Both the position numbers and the translations under genes were made by a program. The notes below the pieces were generated by a model. The model ran no database searches and had not been told where the DNA came from. It saw nothing but the letters and a program-made list of their open reading frames with translations. From Gammaproteobacteria bacterium (GTDB lineage Bacteria > Pseudomonadota > Gammaproteobacteria > SZUA-140), in assembly GCA_003230195.1 (NCBI GenBank), contig QIHH01000094.1, forward strand, positions 1-8,790: a stretch of DNA of 8,790 bases, given 5' to 3'. Shown here piece after piece: positions 1 to 7,200 of this stretch (the first letter of the stretch is position 1; each line of letters opens with the position of its first letter).

Positions 1-13
1 TGTAACATTTCAT
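1..13 (-). CDS. Putative start of the toxin gene paired with the antitoxin (partial, probably RES domain)
   Basis: An ATG at 13-11 lies three bases after the antitoxin stop codon (TAA at 19-17) and begins a frame reading M-K-C-Y before the window ends. Antitoxins with the Xre-like and DUF2384 layout are normally followed directly by a RES-domain toxin, an NAD+-degrading enzyme, and those proteins often have a Tyr-Arg pair close to the N-terminus, which this start would allow. No clear Shine-Dalgarno sequence precedes the ATG, so translation would rely on coupling to the antitoxin. A second ATG at 8-6 in another frame is possible. The identity rests on gene context; only four codons are visible. 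Confidence 0.35.
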
Positions 14-16
14 TCG

Positions 17-493
17 TTAGCTGAATACGCCGTGTTTTATTCGCCCAATCAGGTCTTGAACTTCTTGAAAGCCCACTTCGGTATCGATGTACTCTAGCGG
101 TGATGAGCCTCCGAGTGCTTTTTTCGGAGACTTTACCCATTCCGAGGCCTTAAGACTGTCACCTTTGAACAGGTCAATTGCTTCATCTAAAAGCAGGCCA
201 ATTCGAGCAATACGGTCTGATTCATCTGTGTGTAGTTTCCCTTGGTCTTTGCGTCGAGATAACGTTCTAGGTGTGATGGCCGCATATTGGATTAGCGTTT
301 TTTCAGGCAAGCCAATGTTTTTTGAAAGTGTATTTATCACATTAACATCAAAACCTGAGCGTATAAGGCTAATAAACCCTCTTTGCGAGGTTGTTTTTAC
401 TCCCAGACTGCGGCCGATGTATTGTCGGGTTGCCGGGCTGGCAGAAGAAGAGGGAGGGTGTGGTGTAAATATTTTTTTCTCTGCTTTACTCAT
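17..493 (-). CDS. Xre/MbcA/ParS family (DUF2384) toxin-antitoxin system antitoxin
   Basis: This 158-residue protein has the usual layout of the antitoxin that neutralises RES-type toxins and represses its own operon. After a Ser/Pro-rich N-terminal tail (about 1-25), residues 38-90 look like the Xre-type helix-turn-helix part, with the typical pattern IGLPEKTLIQYAAITPRTLSRRK. Residues 92-155 match the toxin-binding DUF2384 region: an S-D-R-x-x-R segment, then W119, the P-x-x-A-L-G-G turn near 123-129, and the closing helix ending in R-I-K-x-G. The length is normal for the family. The ATG at 493 is chosen because no in-frame ATG, GTG or TTG occurs upstream, a GAG at 505-503 can serve as a weak ribosome site, and a promoter lies just upstream. 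The toxin gene should follow past the window edge. Family assignment is firm; the exact partner is inferred. Confidence 0.9.
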   Translation of the reverse strand: MSKAEKKIFTPHPPSSSASPATRQYIGRSLGVKTTSQRGFISLIRSGFDVNVINTLSKNIGLPEKTLIQYAAITPRTLSRRKDQGKLHTDESDRIARIGLLLDEAIDLFKGDSLKASEWVKSPKKALGGSSPLEYIDTEVGFQEVQDLIGRIKHGVFS

Positions 494-529
494 AAAGGGC
501 CACTCAATTATTTTTTGCCATTTAGGGTT

Positions 530-558
530 ATTATCGGTGCCAAGTGGCTTTTCTGCAA
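530..558 (-). promoter_or_regulatory. Candidate sigma-70 promoter of the antitoxin-toxin operon
   Basis: On the minus strand a -10 box GATAAT (535-530, five of six consensus bases) sits 17 bases after a weak -35 box TTGCAG (558-553, three of six). The predicted start site is near 523, giving a leader of about 30 bases before the ATG at 493. The spacing is ideal but the -35 match is poor, as would fit a promoter held down by its own antitoxin. No experimental support is available. Confidence 0.45.
539..548 (-). promoter_or_regulatory. Short inverted repeat between -35 and -10, possible antitoxin operator
   Basis: GCCACTTGGC has arms GCCA and TGGC around two bases and lies between the two promoter boxes of the antitoxin gene. 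TGGC recurs at 520-517, just downstream of the predicted start site. Xre/DUF2384 antitoxins usually bind inverted repeats in their own promoter, so this is a plausible operator. A ten-base inverted repeat can easily arise by chance, so the call is weak. Confidence 0.25.
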
Positions 559-684
559 CGTATTTGTTTAGAGAGACCTTTGCACGAGCAGGGATTTGTT
601 CTCTGGCACCAACAGTAGGTGTTTTAGATGAGGTGAAAGATGCACGGAGTGAAGGAATTCAACGAAACTGGTCTTGCTCGCTAT

Positions 685-3600
685 CTATGATAGTGGCGCA
701 AACAGCTGTTGCAAGTCATCTGCGGTTAGTTTTTCTTCTTTGGCCTGTGCTTCTTTGCTGTATACGCCTTGTGCTAGGGCCTGTTTTTTCGCCTGCATGG
801 CGATGATCTTTTCTTCTACGCTATTTTCCGTGATTAGTTTGTAGACAAATACCGCTTTGTCCTGGCCGATGCGGTGTGCGCGGTCTGTGGCTTGATTTTC
901 TGCGGCGGGATTCCACCAGGGATCATAGTGAATTACAGTGTCGGCCTCGGTCAGGTTTAACCCTACGCCGCCGGCTTTGAGGCTGATCAGGAAGACATCT
1001 GCCTTGCCTGATTTAAATTTCTCGATGGCGGCGTCTCGGTTGCGGGTTTGGCCGGTGAGTTTGCTGTAGCTGATGTTATGGTTGTTTAACTCTGTTTCGA
1101 TGTGTCCTAGCATTGTAGTGAATTGTGAAAACAGTAAAATACGTCGGCCTTCTTCAACCATTTCAGGGACCAGTTGCATCAGCAATTCGAGCTTTGCGGA
1201 CTCTTTTACTGCACGTGCCTGGGTGAGGGACAATAATCGCGGATCACAACACACTTGGCGTAGTTTGAGCAGGGCATCGAGAATGGTGATGTGACTGCGT
1301 GCCAGCCCTTTGTTTGAAATTGCTTCGCGTACCTTTTTTTCCATGGAGATACGAATACTTTCGTATAAAGCGGCCTGTTTTTTGTCTAGTGTAACGGTGC
1401 TGATGATTTCGGTTTTATCAGGTAGCTCTGTGATGACTTCGGACTTGGTACGGCGAAGCATAAATGGTGTGATCCTTTGTACCAGTTGTTGACGTCGTTC
1501 ATCATCACCATTTTTTTCGATAGGAGTACGAAATAGCGCATTAAACTGGCGTGCATCACCAAGAAAGCCAGGCATTAGAAAATCAAATAGCGCCCAGAGT
1601 TCTCCTAAGTGGTTTTCCATTGGGGTACCCGTTAAGCAGAGGCGATGGTTGGTTTTTATTTTCCGAATCACCAGTGCAGCTTTAGCCTTTGGGTTTTTTA
1701 TCATCTGAGCTTCATCTAAGATTAATGCGTGATAGTGATGCGTTAACAGAATTTCCTGGTCACGGGCAAGTAGTGGATAAGTGCTCAGTATGAGGTCATA
1801 GTTTGCGATGTGTTTAAAGCGTTGGTGGCGTTCTGGGCCCTGTAATACCAGTACTTTTAGCGCTGGTGCAAACTGTTCTGTTTCACGTCGCCAGTTACTC
1901 ATGAGGCTGGTGGGTGCGATGATCAGGCAAGGCTTGTCTAAACGGCCCTGTTCTTTTTCCAATAGTAAATAGGCTAGTGTTTGAACGGTTTTGCCAAGCC
2001 CCATGTCATCTGCAAGGATGCCGCCAAAGCCATACTCGCGCAGAAACTGGAGCCAGTTAAGACCCTGTTGCTGGTAGTCGCGAAGGGTAACCTTGAGTCC
2101 TCTGGGTGGTGTGACAGTAGTAATACCGTTGAAGTCTTTAAGCTGTTGCCCGAGTTTTCGCAGTGACTCACCACCACGCCACTGAAGGTTGGTGGTGCTA
2201 TGAGAGTCCAGCTCACTCAGGCGAGCGGCATCAAAACGAGAAAGGCGTAGTGAGCCGTTATCTTGTAAGCTGTTGCTATCGTAGAGTTCGTATAGTGTGT
2301 TAAGCACGGGTTTTAACTGTTCGCTGGGGATATTCACGTATTGGCTGCTACCGAGGTCTAAAGTGAGTGTCTCGGGGAGATTTTCTGGATCGTAATGGGT
2401 GAGTACTTGTGAAATAAGTGGTAATAATGCGAGCGGTTGCTCATTGATTTCGATATCAAAGCGAAGATCAAACCAGTCGCTGCCATCCTCATCGATATCA
2501 ACACCCCAGTGCTCTACATCGTGAAAGACCATCTTAAAGTCACTGTCGTAGCTAATCTGCCATCCTTGTTGTTCGAGTGCTGGCAGTGATTCGTTGAGAA
2601 AGTGGTGCCAGCGGCTTGCATCCTCAATGCCGCTGTCTGGATTGACGCTGAGAAAGACAAGATCTGTCTGGTTATGATCAATCATCCCCCTGAAGCCGAG
2701 TGATTCTAAATGATCAATCGCCTTCTGTTCTGCTGCTAGGTCTCGCCATATGTGTGTCGTTTTGTTATTGCGGGTGGTGGTGTAATGCTGCTCAGATGAA
2801 TAAGAGAGTTGATGCTCACCATAAGTAAAACGAATGCCCATGACGTGGTAGCGGTTGTCAGAATCTCTGCTGGATAAAATCAGACAAGGGGTTGGTCGTT
2901 CTCCACTGATCTCTTCGACATCTACTTTTTTGGGAGGATGCAACAGTGTGCTGGGGATTTTTTGTGCCAGGCGGTGGCTAAACTCATCGATTAAGTCTGT
3001 GGGTACAGTGGGCGCATCTAGCAGCTGTTCCAGTTGAGCGAGGGAATAGTGTGCATTGGTTAGCGGCCCTACGGTATGCGTATCGGCGGCAAGGTAGCAG
3101 GGCGGATCTGTTAACAACAGAATGCCGTCTGGTTCGATGGTCAGTTTGAGGCTGGTCTCTGTGGGGTTGTCTGCTTGCCATGTTATGTTAAGTGAGCGTG
3201 CATCACTTAACTGAAGTGGCTGTGCATTGGTATTACGCCAGTAACAGCGGCCAGTTTCAATCATCTTTTTGAGCGCTAAAAAACCTAAATCGCCGTGGAG
3301 CAAAATGCCGCGCCAGAAATGCTCATTGCTGACTTTGAGCAGGTTCCCTATTTCCTGGTCAATTGGCTGAACATAGGCGGACGTATAAAAACTATTGGCG
3401 ATGTTTTCCAGGTTGCCACTGCGTCCTTTACCAAAACCACCTTTTTTTAGGTGGCGAGTAATCCGAAATTCTATTGCGAGCTTGCCAATATGGGTGGAAG
3501 GTTGCAGCAGGTAAAGGATAAAATCAGGATTAGCCGCAGGTATATCTGTTTGCCTGTTACTCGCATTATTGAATTCGTCAATCCAGGAGAAACATTCATT

Positions 3601-3918
3601 CACGGGTGGTTTTTTGACTGCCGGACGCGTCGACTGGTACTGTAAACAGACGGCAGCCACATGTTTGCAGTTGTATTCGACAGGGCAGCTACAGAAGCCT
3701 TCGATATTGGTATAACTATCATTCCAGTGAATGATCGTTTCTTGCGTATAGAATCGATTGCCGCTGCCTTTGACTTTACTGGTAAATTCAATACAGTCTT
3801 TTTCTTGTTGCTCGACTTGCAGCGATGTCACTCGCCCCTGATTGTAATACTCGTTACCCCGGGTAAAATAGGCATTGCCCACGTTACTTAGAATATCGCC
3901 GCGTTTGAGCTGGTTCAT
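685..3918 (-). CDS. SWIM zinc-finger and Snf2-family (HepA/RapA-like) DEAD-box ATPase/helicase
   Basis: This 1077-residue protein is an ATP-driven nucleic-acid translocase of the Snf2 class, expected in the cytoplasm to remodel or strip protein-DNA complexes. A SWIM zinc finger (C76, C78, C84, H86) is near the N-terminus. A long middle region of about 500 residues has no motif I recognise. The catalytic core follows: motif I D-D-M-G-L-G-K-T (637-644), motif II D-E-A-Q (735-738), motif III L-T-G-T-P (762-766), then the second lobe with L-K-A-G-G-V-G-L-N-L (about 980-989) and motif VI Q-A-T-D-R-A-H-R-I-G-Q (1009-1019). All motifs look intact, and the length is usual for bacterial SWIM-Snf2 proteins. 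The ATG at 3918 leaves the conserved N-terminal GDILSNVGNAYFTRG segment whole, but has no evident Shine-Dalgarno sequence; a six-codon frame ends exactly on it. It has its own promoter and is not close enough to the nuclease gene upstream to be a clear operon. The cellular role is unknown. Confidence 0.95.
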   Translation of the reverse strand: MNQLKRGDILSNVGNAYFTRGNEYYNQGRVTSLQVEQQEKDCIEFTSKVKGSGNRFYTQETIIHWNDSYTNIEGFCSCPVEYNCKHVAAVCLQYQSTRPAVKKPPVNECFSWIDEFNNASNRQTDIPAANPDFILYLLQPSTHIGKLAIEFRITRHLKKGGFGKGRSGNLENIANSFYTSAYVQPIDQEIGNLLKVSNEHFWRGILLHGDLGFLALKKMIETGRCYWRNTNAQPLQLSDARSLNITWQADNPTETSLKLTIEPDGILLLTDPPCYLAADTHTVGPLTNAHYSLAQLEQLLDAPTVPTDLIDEFSHRLAQKIPSTLLHPPKKVDVEEISGERPTPCLILSSRDSDNRYHVMGIRFTYGEHQLSYSSEQHYTTTRNNKTTHIWRDLAAEQKAIDHLESLGFRGMIDHNQTDLVFLSVNPDSGIEDASRWHHFLNESLPALEQQGWQISYDSDFKMVFHDVEHWGVDIDEDGSDWFDLRFDIEINEQPLALLPLISQVLTHYDPENLPETLTLDLGSSQYVNIPSEQLKPVLNTLYELYDSNSLQDNGSLRLSRFDAARLSELDSHSTTNLQWRGGESLRKLGQQLKDFNGITTVTPPRGLKVTLRDYQQQGLNWLQFLREYGFGGILADDMGLGKTVQTLAYLLLEKEQGRLDKPCLIIAPTSLMSNWRRETEQFAPALKVLVLQGPERHQRFKHIANYDLILSTYPLLARDQEILLTHHYHALILDEAQMIKNPKAKAALVIRKIKTNHRLCLTGTPMENHLGELWALFDFLMPGFLGDARQFNALFRTPIEKNGDDERRQQLVQRITPFMLRRTKSEVITELPDKTEIISTVTLDKKQAALYESIRISMEKKVREAISNKGLARSHITILDALLKLRQVCCDPRLLSLTQARAVKESAKLELLMQLVPEMVEEGRRILLFSQFTTMLGHIETELNNHNISYSKLTGQTRNRDAAIEKFKSGKADVFLISLKAGGVGLNLTEADTVIHYDPWWNPAAENQATDRAHRIGQDKAVFVYKLITENSVEEKIIAMQAKKQALAQGVYSKEAQAKEEKLTADDLQQLFAPLS

Positions 3919-3935
3919 GAGATTGGTTTTTGCAT
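3915..3935 (-). CDS. Possible six-codon leader ORF overlapping the Snf2 start
   Basis: ATG at 3935-3933 opens a frame encoding M-Q-K-P-I-S and stops at TGA 3917-3915, which overlaps the Snf2 start codon in an ATGA arrangement. The Snf2 ATG itself has the pyrimidine-rich bases CCAATCTC in front of it, so coupling through this mini-ORF would explain its translation. The leader's own ribosome site is also weak (TTAAAG directly before the ATG). Such a short frame can occur by chance. Confidence 0.2.
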   Translation of the reverse strand: MQKPIS

Positions 3936-3956
3936 CTTTAAGTTTATTTAGAAAAT

Positions 3957-3985
3957 ATTATAGCGTAAACGCTGGCGCGTTATAA
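3957..3985 (-). promoter_or_regulatory. Candidate sigma-70 promoter of the Snf2 gene
   Basis: A perfect -10 box TATAAT (minus strand, 3962-3957) stands 17 bases after TTATAA (3985-3980, three of six -35 consensus bases). The predicted start near 3950 gives a leader of about 31 bases. The same stretch read on the plus strand contains a second TATAAT (3981-3986) with TTATAG 17 bases upstream (3958-3963), so the element is nearly symmetric and could fire in both directions. There is no gene to the right on the plus strand. Confidence 0.55.
3962..3973. promoter_or_regulatory. Perfect inverted repeat inside the Snf2 promoter spacer
   Basis: AGCGT and ACGCT flank two bases, making a 12-base inverted repeat that fills most of the spacer between the -10 and -35 boxes. 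It is nested off-centre within the larger ATTATA / TATAAT symmetry (3957-3962 and 3981-3986). A dyad in this position is typical of a repressor or activator site, but I recognise no regulator that binds this sequence. Confidence 0.35.
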
Positions 3986-4136
3986 TTAAAAAATTCGGCG
4001 AGGTCACTGCGCTGGTGTTGTTGGAAGCTCAGTTCGTAGCGGGAGGTTTTTGATTTAGGTTATGGTGTCTGCGAGTGTTGAATAAAACAGCCCGTTTAAC
4101 TTTAATACCTGCCGGGGATTGGTTCAGACCCAAATA

Positions 4137-4178
4137 CCCGTCATTCCGGCGGAGGCCGGAATCCGCCGGAATCCAGAG
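4137..4178. repeat. Dispersed palindromic repeat of the GTCATTCCGG...CCGGAATCC type
   Basis: The sequence opens with CCCGTCATTCCGGC and closes with GGAATCCAGAG. It contains the perfect inverted repeat ATTCCGGC (4143-4150) and GCCGGAAT (4155-4162) around the loop GGAG. The ten-base unit GCCGGAATCC is then tandemly duplicated (4155-4164 and 4165-4174). Elements with this core are common, non-coding, multi-copy repeats in many proteobacterial genomes. There is no T-run, so it is a poor terminator. Multi-copy status cannot be confirmed from one window. Confidence 0.7.
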
Positions 4179-4212
4179 ACCGCTAGAGTAGCAGAGTTGG
4201 GTGCTTGAGCAA

Positions 4213-4249
4213 GTAGCCCAGGTTGCGCTGGAAGCTTAATCCAGGCTAC
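4213..4249. repeat. Second dispersed inverted repeat, GTAGCC...GGCTAC type
   Basis: The perfect outer arms are GTAGCC (4213-4218) and GGCTAC (4244-4249), with further partial pairing inward. On the minus strand it begins GTAGCCTGGATTAAGC and ends with GGGCTAC. This resembles the GTAGCC(T)GGAT-type repeats found between genes in many gammaproteobacteria. It lies 43 bases after the nuclease stop codon and might stabilise or end that transcript. The family assignment is from pattern memory only. Confidence 0.5.
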
Positions 4250-4291
4250 ATTTAATTAGGGGTTGTTAATGAGGGCTGTGGTTGGTGAAGG

Positions 4292-7200
4292 TTATTGGCT
4301 TTTGTAGTCGTCCGTCCACGCCTGCTTTCTACAAAGTCCTTGCATGTCGCAATAGCTGCAGGTGGTTTCGTCGCCCCATGCCGGGAGTGGTTTACCTTCG
4401 TGGATTGCTGTCATGAGCTGTTTGAGGCGCAGGCGATTTTGTTCGGCGAGCGAGGCAAGTTGTTCGCCTTCTAATAGGCCGTCGGTTTTTACTTTCTCTT
4501 TGGCGAGTGCGAGGTACTCTACGCGATGAGGTGCTGGGTCTGATAGCAGTGCATAGAAGGGGAGTTGTACTGCTTCGCCTGCTTCAATCTCTTTTAGCCT
4601 TGCGGGCTTGCCTGTTTTGTAATCGACGACGCTTGTTTCTTCGGCGGAACTGTCGACACGGTCAAGTCTGCCTTTGATATCAAACAGTGGGTCAAGCATT
4701 TCGAGTTTGGCTTGTTTTTCGACCGCACTGACTTGCCATGTTTGTGCGCGTTCAATCTGCCAGTCGATATAATTCGGTACAATTGCAAGCCACTGTTGTA
4801 GCCAGCCGCGATGCAGATAGTTATCTTCGAGATCCTGTTTAAAGATGCGTTGCGAGATTGCATTCAGGTGTTCGATGGCGGCATCGCGGTTGTCGCTATT
4901 CACCGCTAGTTGAAAGGTCTCTTTTCCTTGGGGGTCATGAAACAGTTGCAGAATGTGATGCACATGCTCGCCGTAGTCTGACTTCTGCAGCGCTTCGCGT
5001 ATTTCATCGGCAGCGCGCAGATTGAGGCAGTAGCTGAGGTAAAATTGATAGGGGCAATCGATCAGTTTTTGATAGCTACTGGCAGAGATACTTTTCGGTA
5101 TCAATTCATGCGGTACTGTTGCGGCGGGCGCAGGTGATGCATGAAGGCCTTCAATCGATTGTGCTGCTTGTTGCTGTTTGTCGGCGACCAGTCGTTGTGC
5201 CAGCCCGCCATCATGCAGCGCTTCACCATAGGCGAGTTGATGAAAACTCTGTAGCAGTTCAAGCCACGGTGATGGCGTTGAAATATCTGATCCTTCATCA
5301 GAATACCAGCTGAGCAGGAAATTCGGTGCTGCTTCAAGTAGACGTCGAAAGTGATAAAAGCGGGTGGCCAGTATCTGACTGGCAGGTGGTATGCCAAGGG
5401 CATGGCGCACGCTGTCATTAAAAAAGGGTGAGCTCTCTTTTTGTCCGGGAAAGTGTTCCTGTGTGATCCCGGCAATCACAATGGCATCGTACTGTTGCAG
5501 GTTGCTCTGTTCCAGCGTGAGCAGTTGAATCTGTCCATTTTCCTGCGCAGCGAAATTGGCGCGTTCAAGTGCTCGTCCGAGCCAGGTACGAAACTCAGTC
5601 CAGTTGATCTTAAGGCTGCGCTCTTTGATTGCGTGGTGCATCGCATTGATCTCGGTGATGATCGCCTCACCAGCGAGGTCATTGCTATAGGCCTGCCAGA
5701 TGCCAATGCTGCTCAAGCTTTGTTGCAACGCATCAAGCATTGCGGTTGGCGAATGTGATTGGTTATCGATAAAATTCAGTAGTGGTGCGGCGGCGGCTTC
5801 AAGGCTATTAAGTAGTGCATGCACCGAGGCGGTTTCGACATTGCTCCACGGCAGGCGACGTTGACGCACTTCAATCGCATTGCGATAGCGCGACATGCCG
5901 CGCGCAATGTTTTCGTGGAGTACGATATCCTGCTCAAAGCGGTAGATGGTTTTATTGAAGGACTCGCGCGGTTGTGCTGCAAAGACAAAAGGGGATTTGA
6001 GTGCATCGAGCAGGGGTTGCTGGTCGAAATCTTCTTCGACCGTCTCTAGCCAGCGCTCCATCGTTGCCGCCGCGCGAGTGGTTGATAGTGCCCAGCCTGA
6101 GTGATCTTTCAGCGTGATTGATTCACGCTCAAGCAGTGCACGTAAGCGACGTGCAAGACGTCGGTCTTCCGTTACCACTGCGATCTGTTTCTTGCCGCTG
6201 TGTAGCCACTCTCGTAGCTGGGTTGCCACCGCCACGGCTTCCTGTTCTGCACTACCTGCCTGGTAGCAATGGATCGACTCGTTGCAGGGGCTGATGGGGT
6301 GTTGCTGTGCAAAGGTTGTGGCACGTTCTGCGAGTGGCACTGTGTGGCAGTTTTGCAGGTTTTTGGCTAACGGAGGGTAGACCTGATCCAGTAGTGCACT
6401 GTAATCGTTTTGAGGTTTGTCACTACGCGCGACTGCGGGCAGGTCATGTAATAGTGAATGAATCACCGCATCGGGGTGGTAGTCATCCGCCGCCACGGTG
6501 GTATTGTTATTGCCCTGTAGTACCAGTTGTAACTGGCTGCGTTCAATTAATGTATTAAGCCATTTTTTTTCTGCAGGGATCAGTTGGTAGTAACCTGCGA
6601 CATAGAGTTGTGTCTGTTGCGTAATGCTTGCCAGATTGATTGATAGGCGCTCGATGTAATCACTTTGTGGGTCAATCACCGACTCTTCACGCTGTTGTTG
6701 ATGCCACGCCTGCCACAGGGTATGTACTAGGTAGGCCTCGCGTGACAGTGCGCTGATCTCGGTAGCGGGGTTGTCATCACTACTATAGGCTTGTTCGAGC
6801 TGTTTGATAAAGGATTCGGTATCATCGGGCAGGGTGATGTGGTGATAGGTGAGTTCATCAAAGAGTTTGATCAATGATTCGCTTAACGACCAAGGGCTAC
6901 TGCTGCCAAATAGATTCGGGAATTTTTCGAGTGCTTCGACTAGCATCAACTCACAGCCCTGGGCGCTCAGCCGTTCGCGACTAGCCGGTGTGGTGGCTTC
7001 AACCCAGCCGCGCAAGGTGTTGATCGTTGGTCCGAGCAGCGCCGGTATGCCGAGTGCATTGGCCTGTTTTAGTAACTGGTGGCGTAGCGGCGCGATCGCG
7101 TTGAGTGTCGGCAGCAAGACAATGCAGTGAGTGAGGTCGCCGGGTTGGCGTGGTGCCGTTGCCGATTCACTGTCGAAGAGGTGTTGTGCCAGCAGTTGGG

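Larger units (their letters stand above)
494..684. other. Intergenic gap between the Snf2 gene and the antitoxin, with a coding-like frame lacking a start
   Basis: The 191-base gap carries the antitoxin promoter. I see no hairpin with a T-run that would end the Snf2 transcript, so some read-through into the antitoxin operon is possible. The antitoxin frame stays open upstream for 55 codons, from just after a TGA at 661-659. It includes protein-like stretches such as AEKPLGTDNNPKWQKIIEWPF, but has no ATG, GTG, TTG or CTG codon. It may be a remnant of an older gene or chance. On the plus strand a 16-codon frame (640-690) follows a good ribosome site, but nothing else supports it. Confidence 0.4.
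3974..4291. other. Non-coding gap between the AddB-like nuclease and the Snf2 promoter
   Basis: No reading frame of useful length with a ribosome site is present here. The stretch 3987-4136 shows no feature I can name. The rest holds two dispersed repeat-type elements (4137-4178 and 4213-4249), listed separately. No classical intrinsic terminator (GC stem plus T-run) is seen after the nuclease stop codon at 4294-4292; the second repeat is the only stem-loop close downstream and may serve that role. Confidence 0.6.

Noticed and set aside
640..690. 16-codon plus-strand ORF with a good AGG ribosome site
   Set aside because: Too short to judge, no promoter seen, and it overlaps the end of the Snf2 gene; most likely chance.
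87..806. 239-codon plus-strand frame across the antitoxin and the end of the Snf2 gene
   Set aside because: It is antisense to two well-supported genes, has no ribosome site, and its translation resembles no family; the antitoxin frame explains the region.
4062..4085. Seven-codon plus-strand frame after GGGAGG (4041-4046) in the 373-bp gap
   Set aside because: The strong purine run is too far from the ATG and the frame is only seven codons long.
4143..4162. Stem-loop ATTCCGGC-GGAG-GCCGGAAT as an intrinsic terminator of the nuclease gene
   Set aside because: No T-run on either side, and it matches a dispersed repeat pattern better than a terminator.
5101..5758. Frames of 105-124 codons on both strands inside the nuclease gene
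   Set aside because: They lie wholly within the intact nuclease frame and show no family features; shadow frames.
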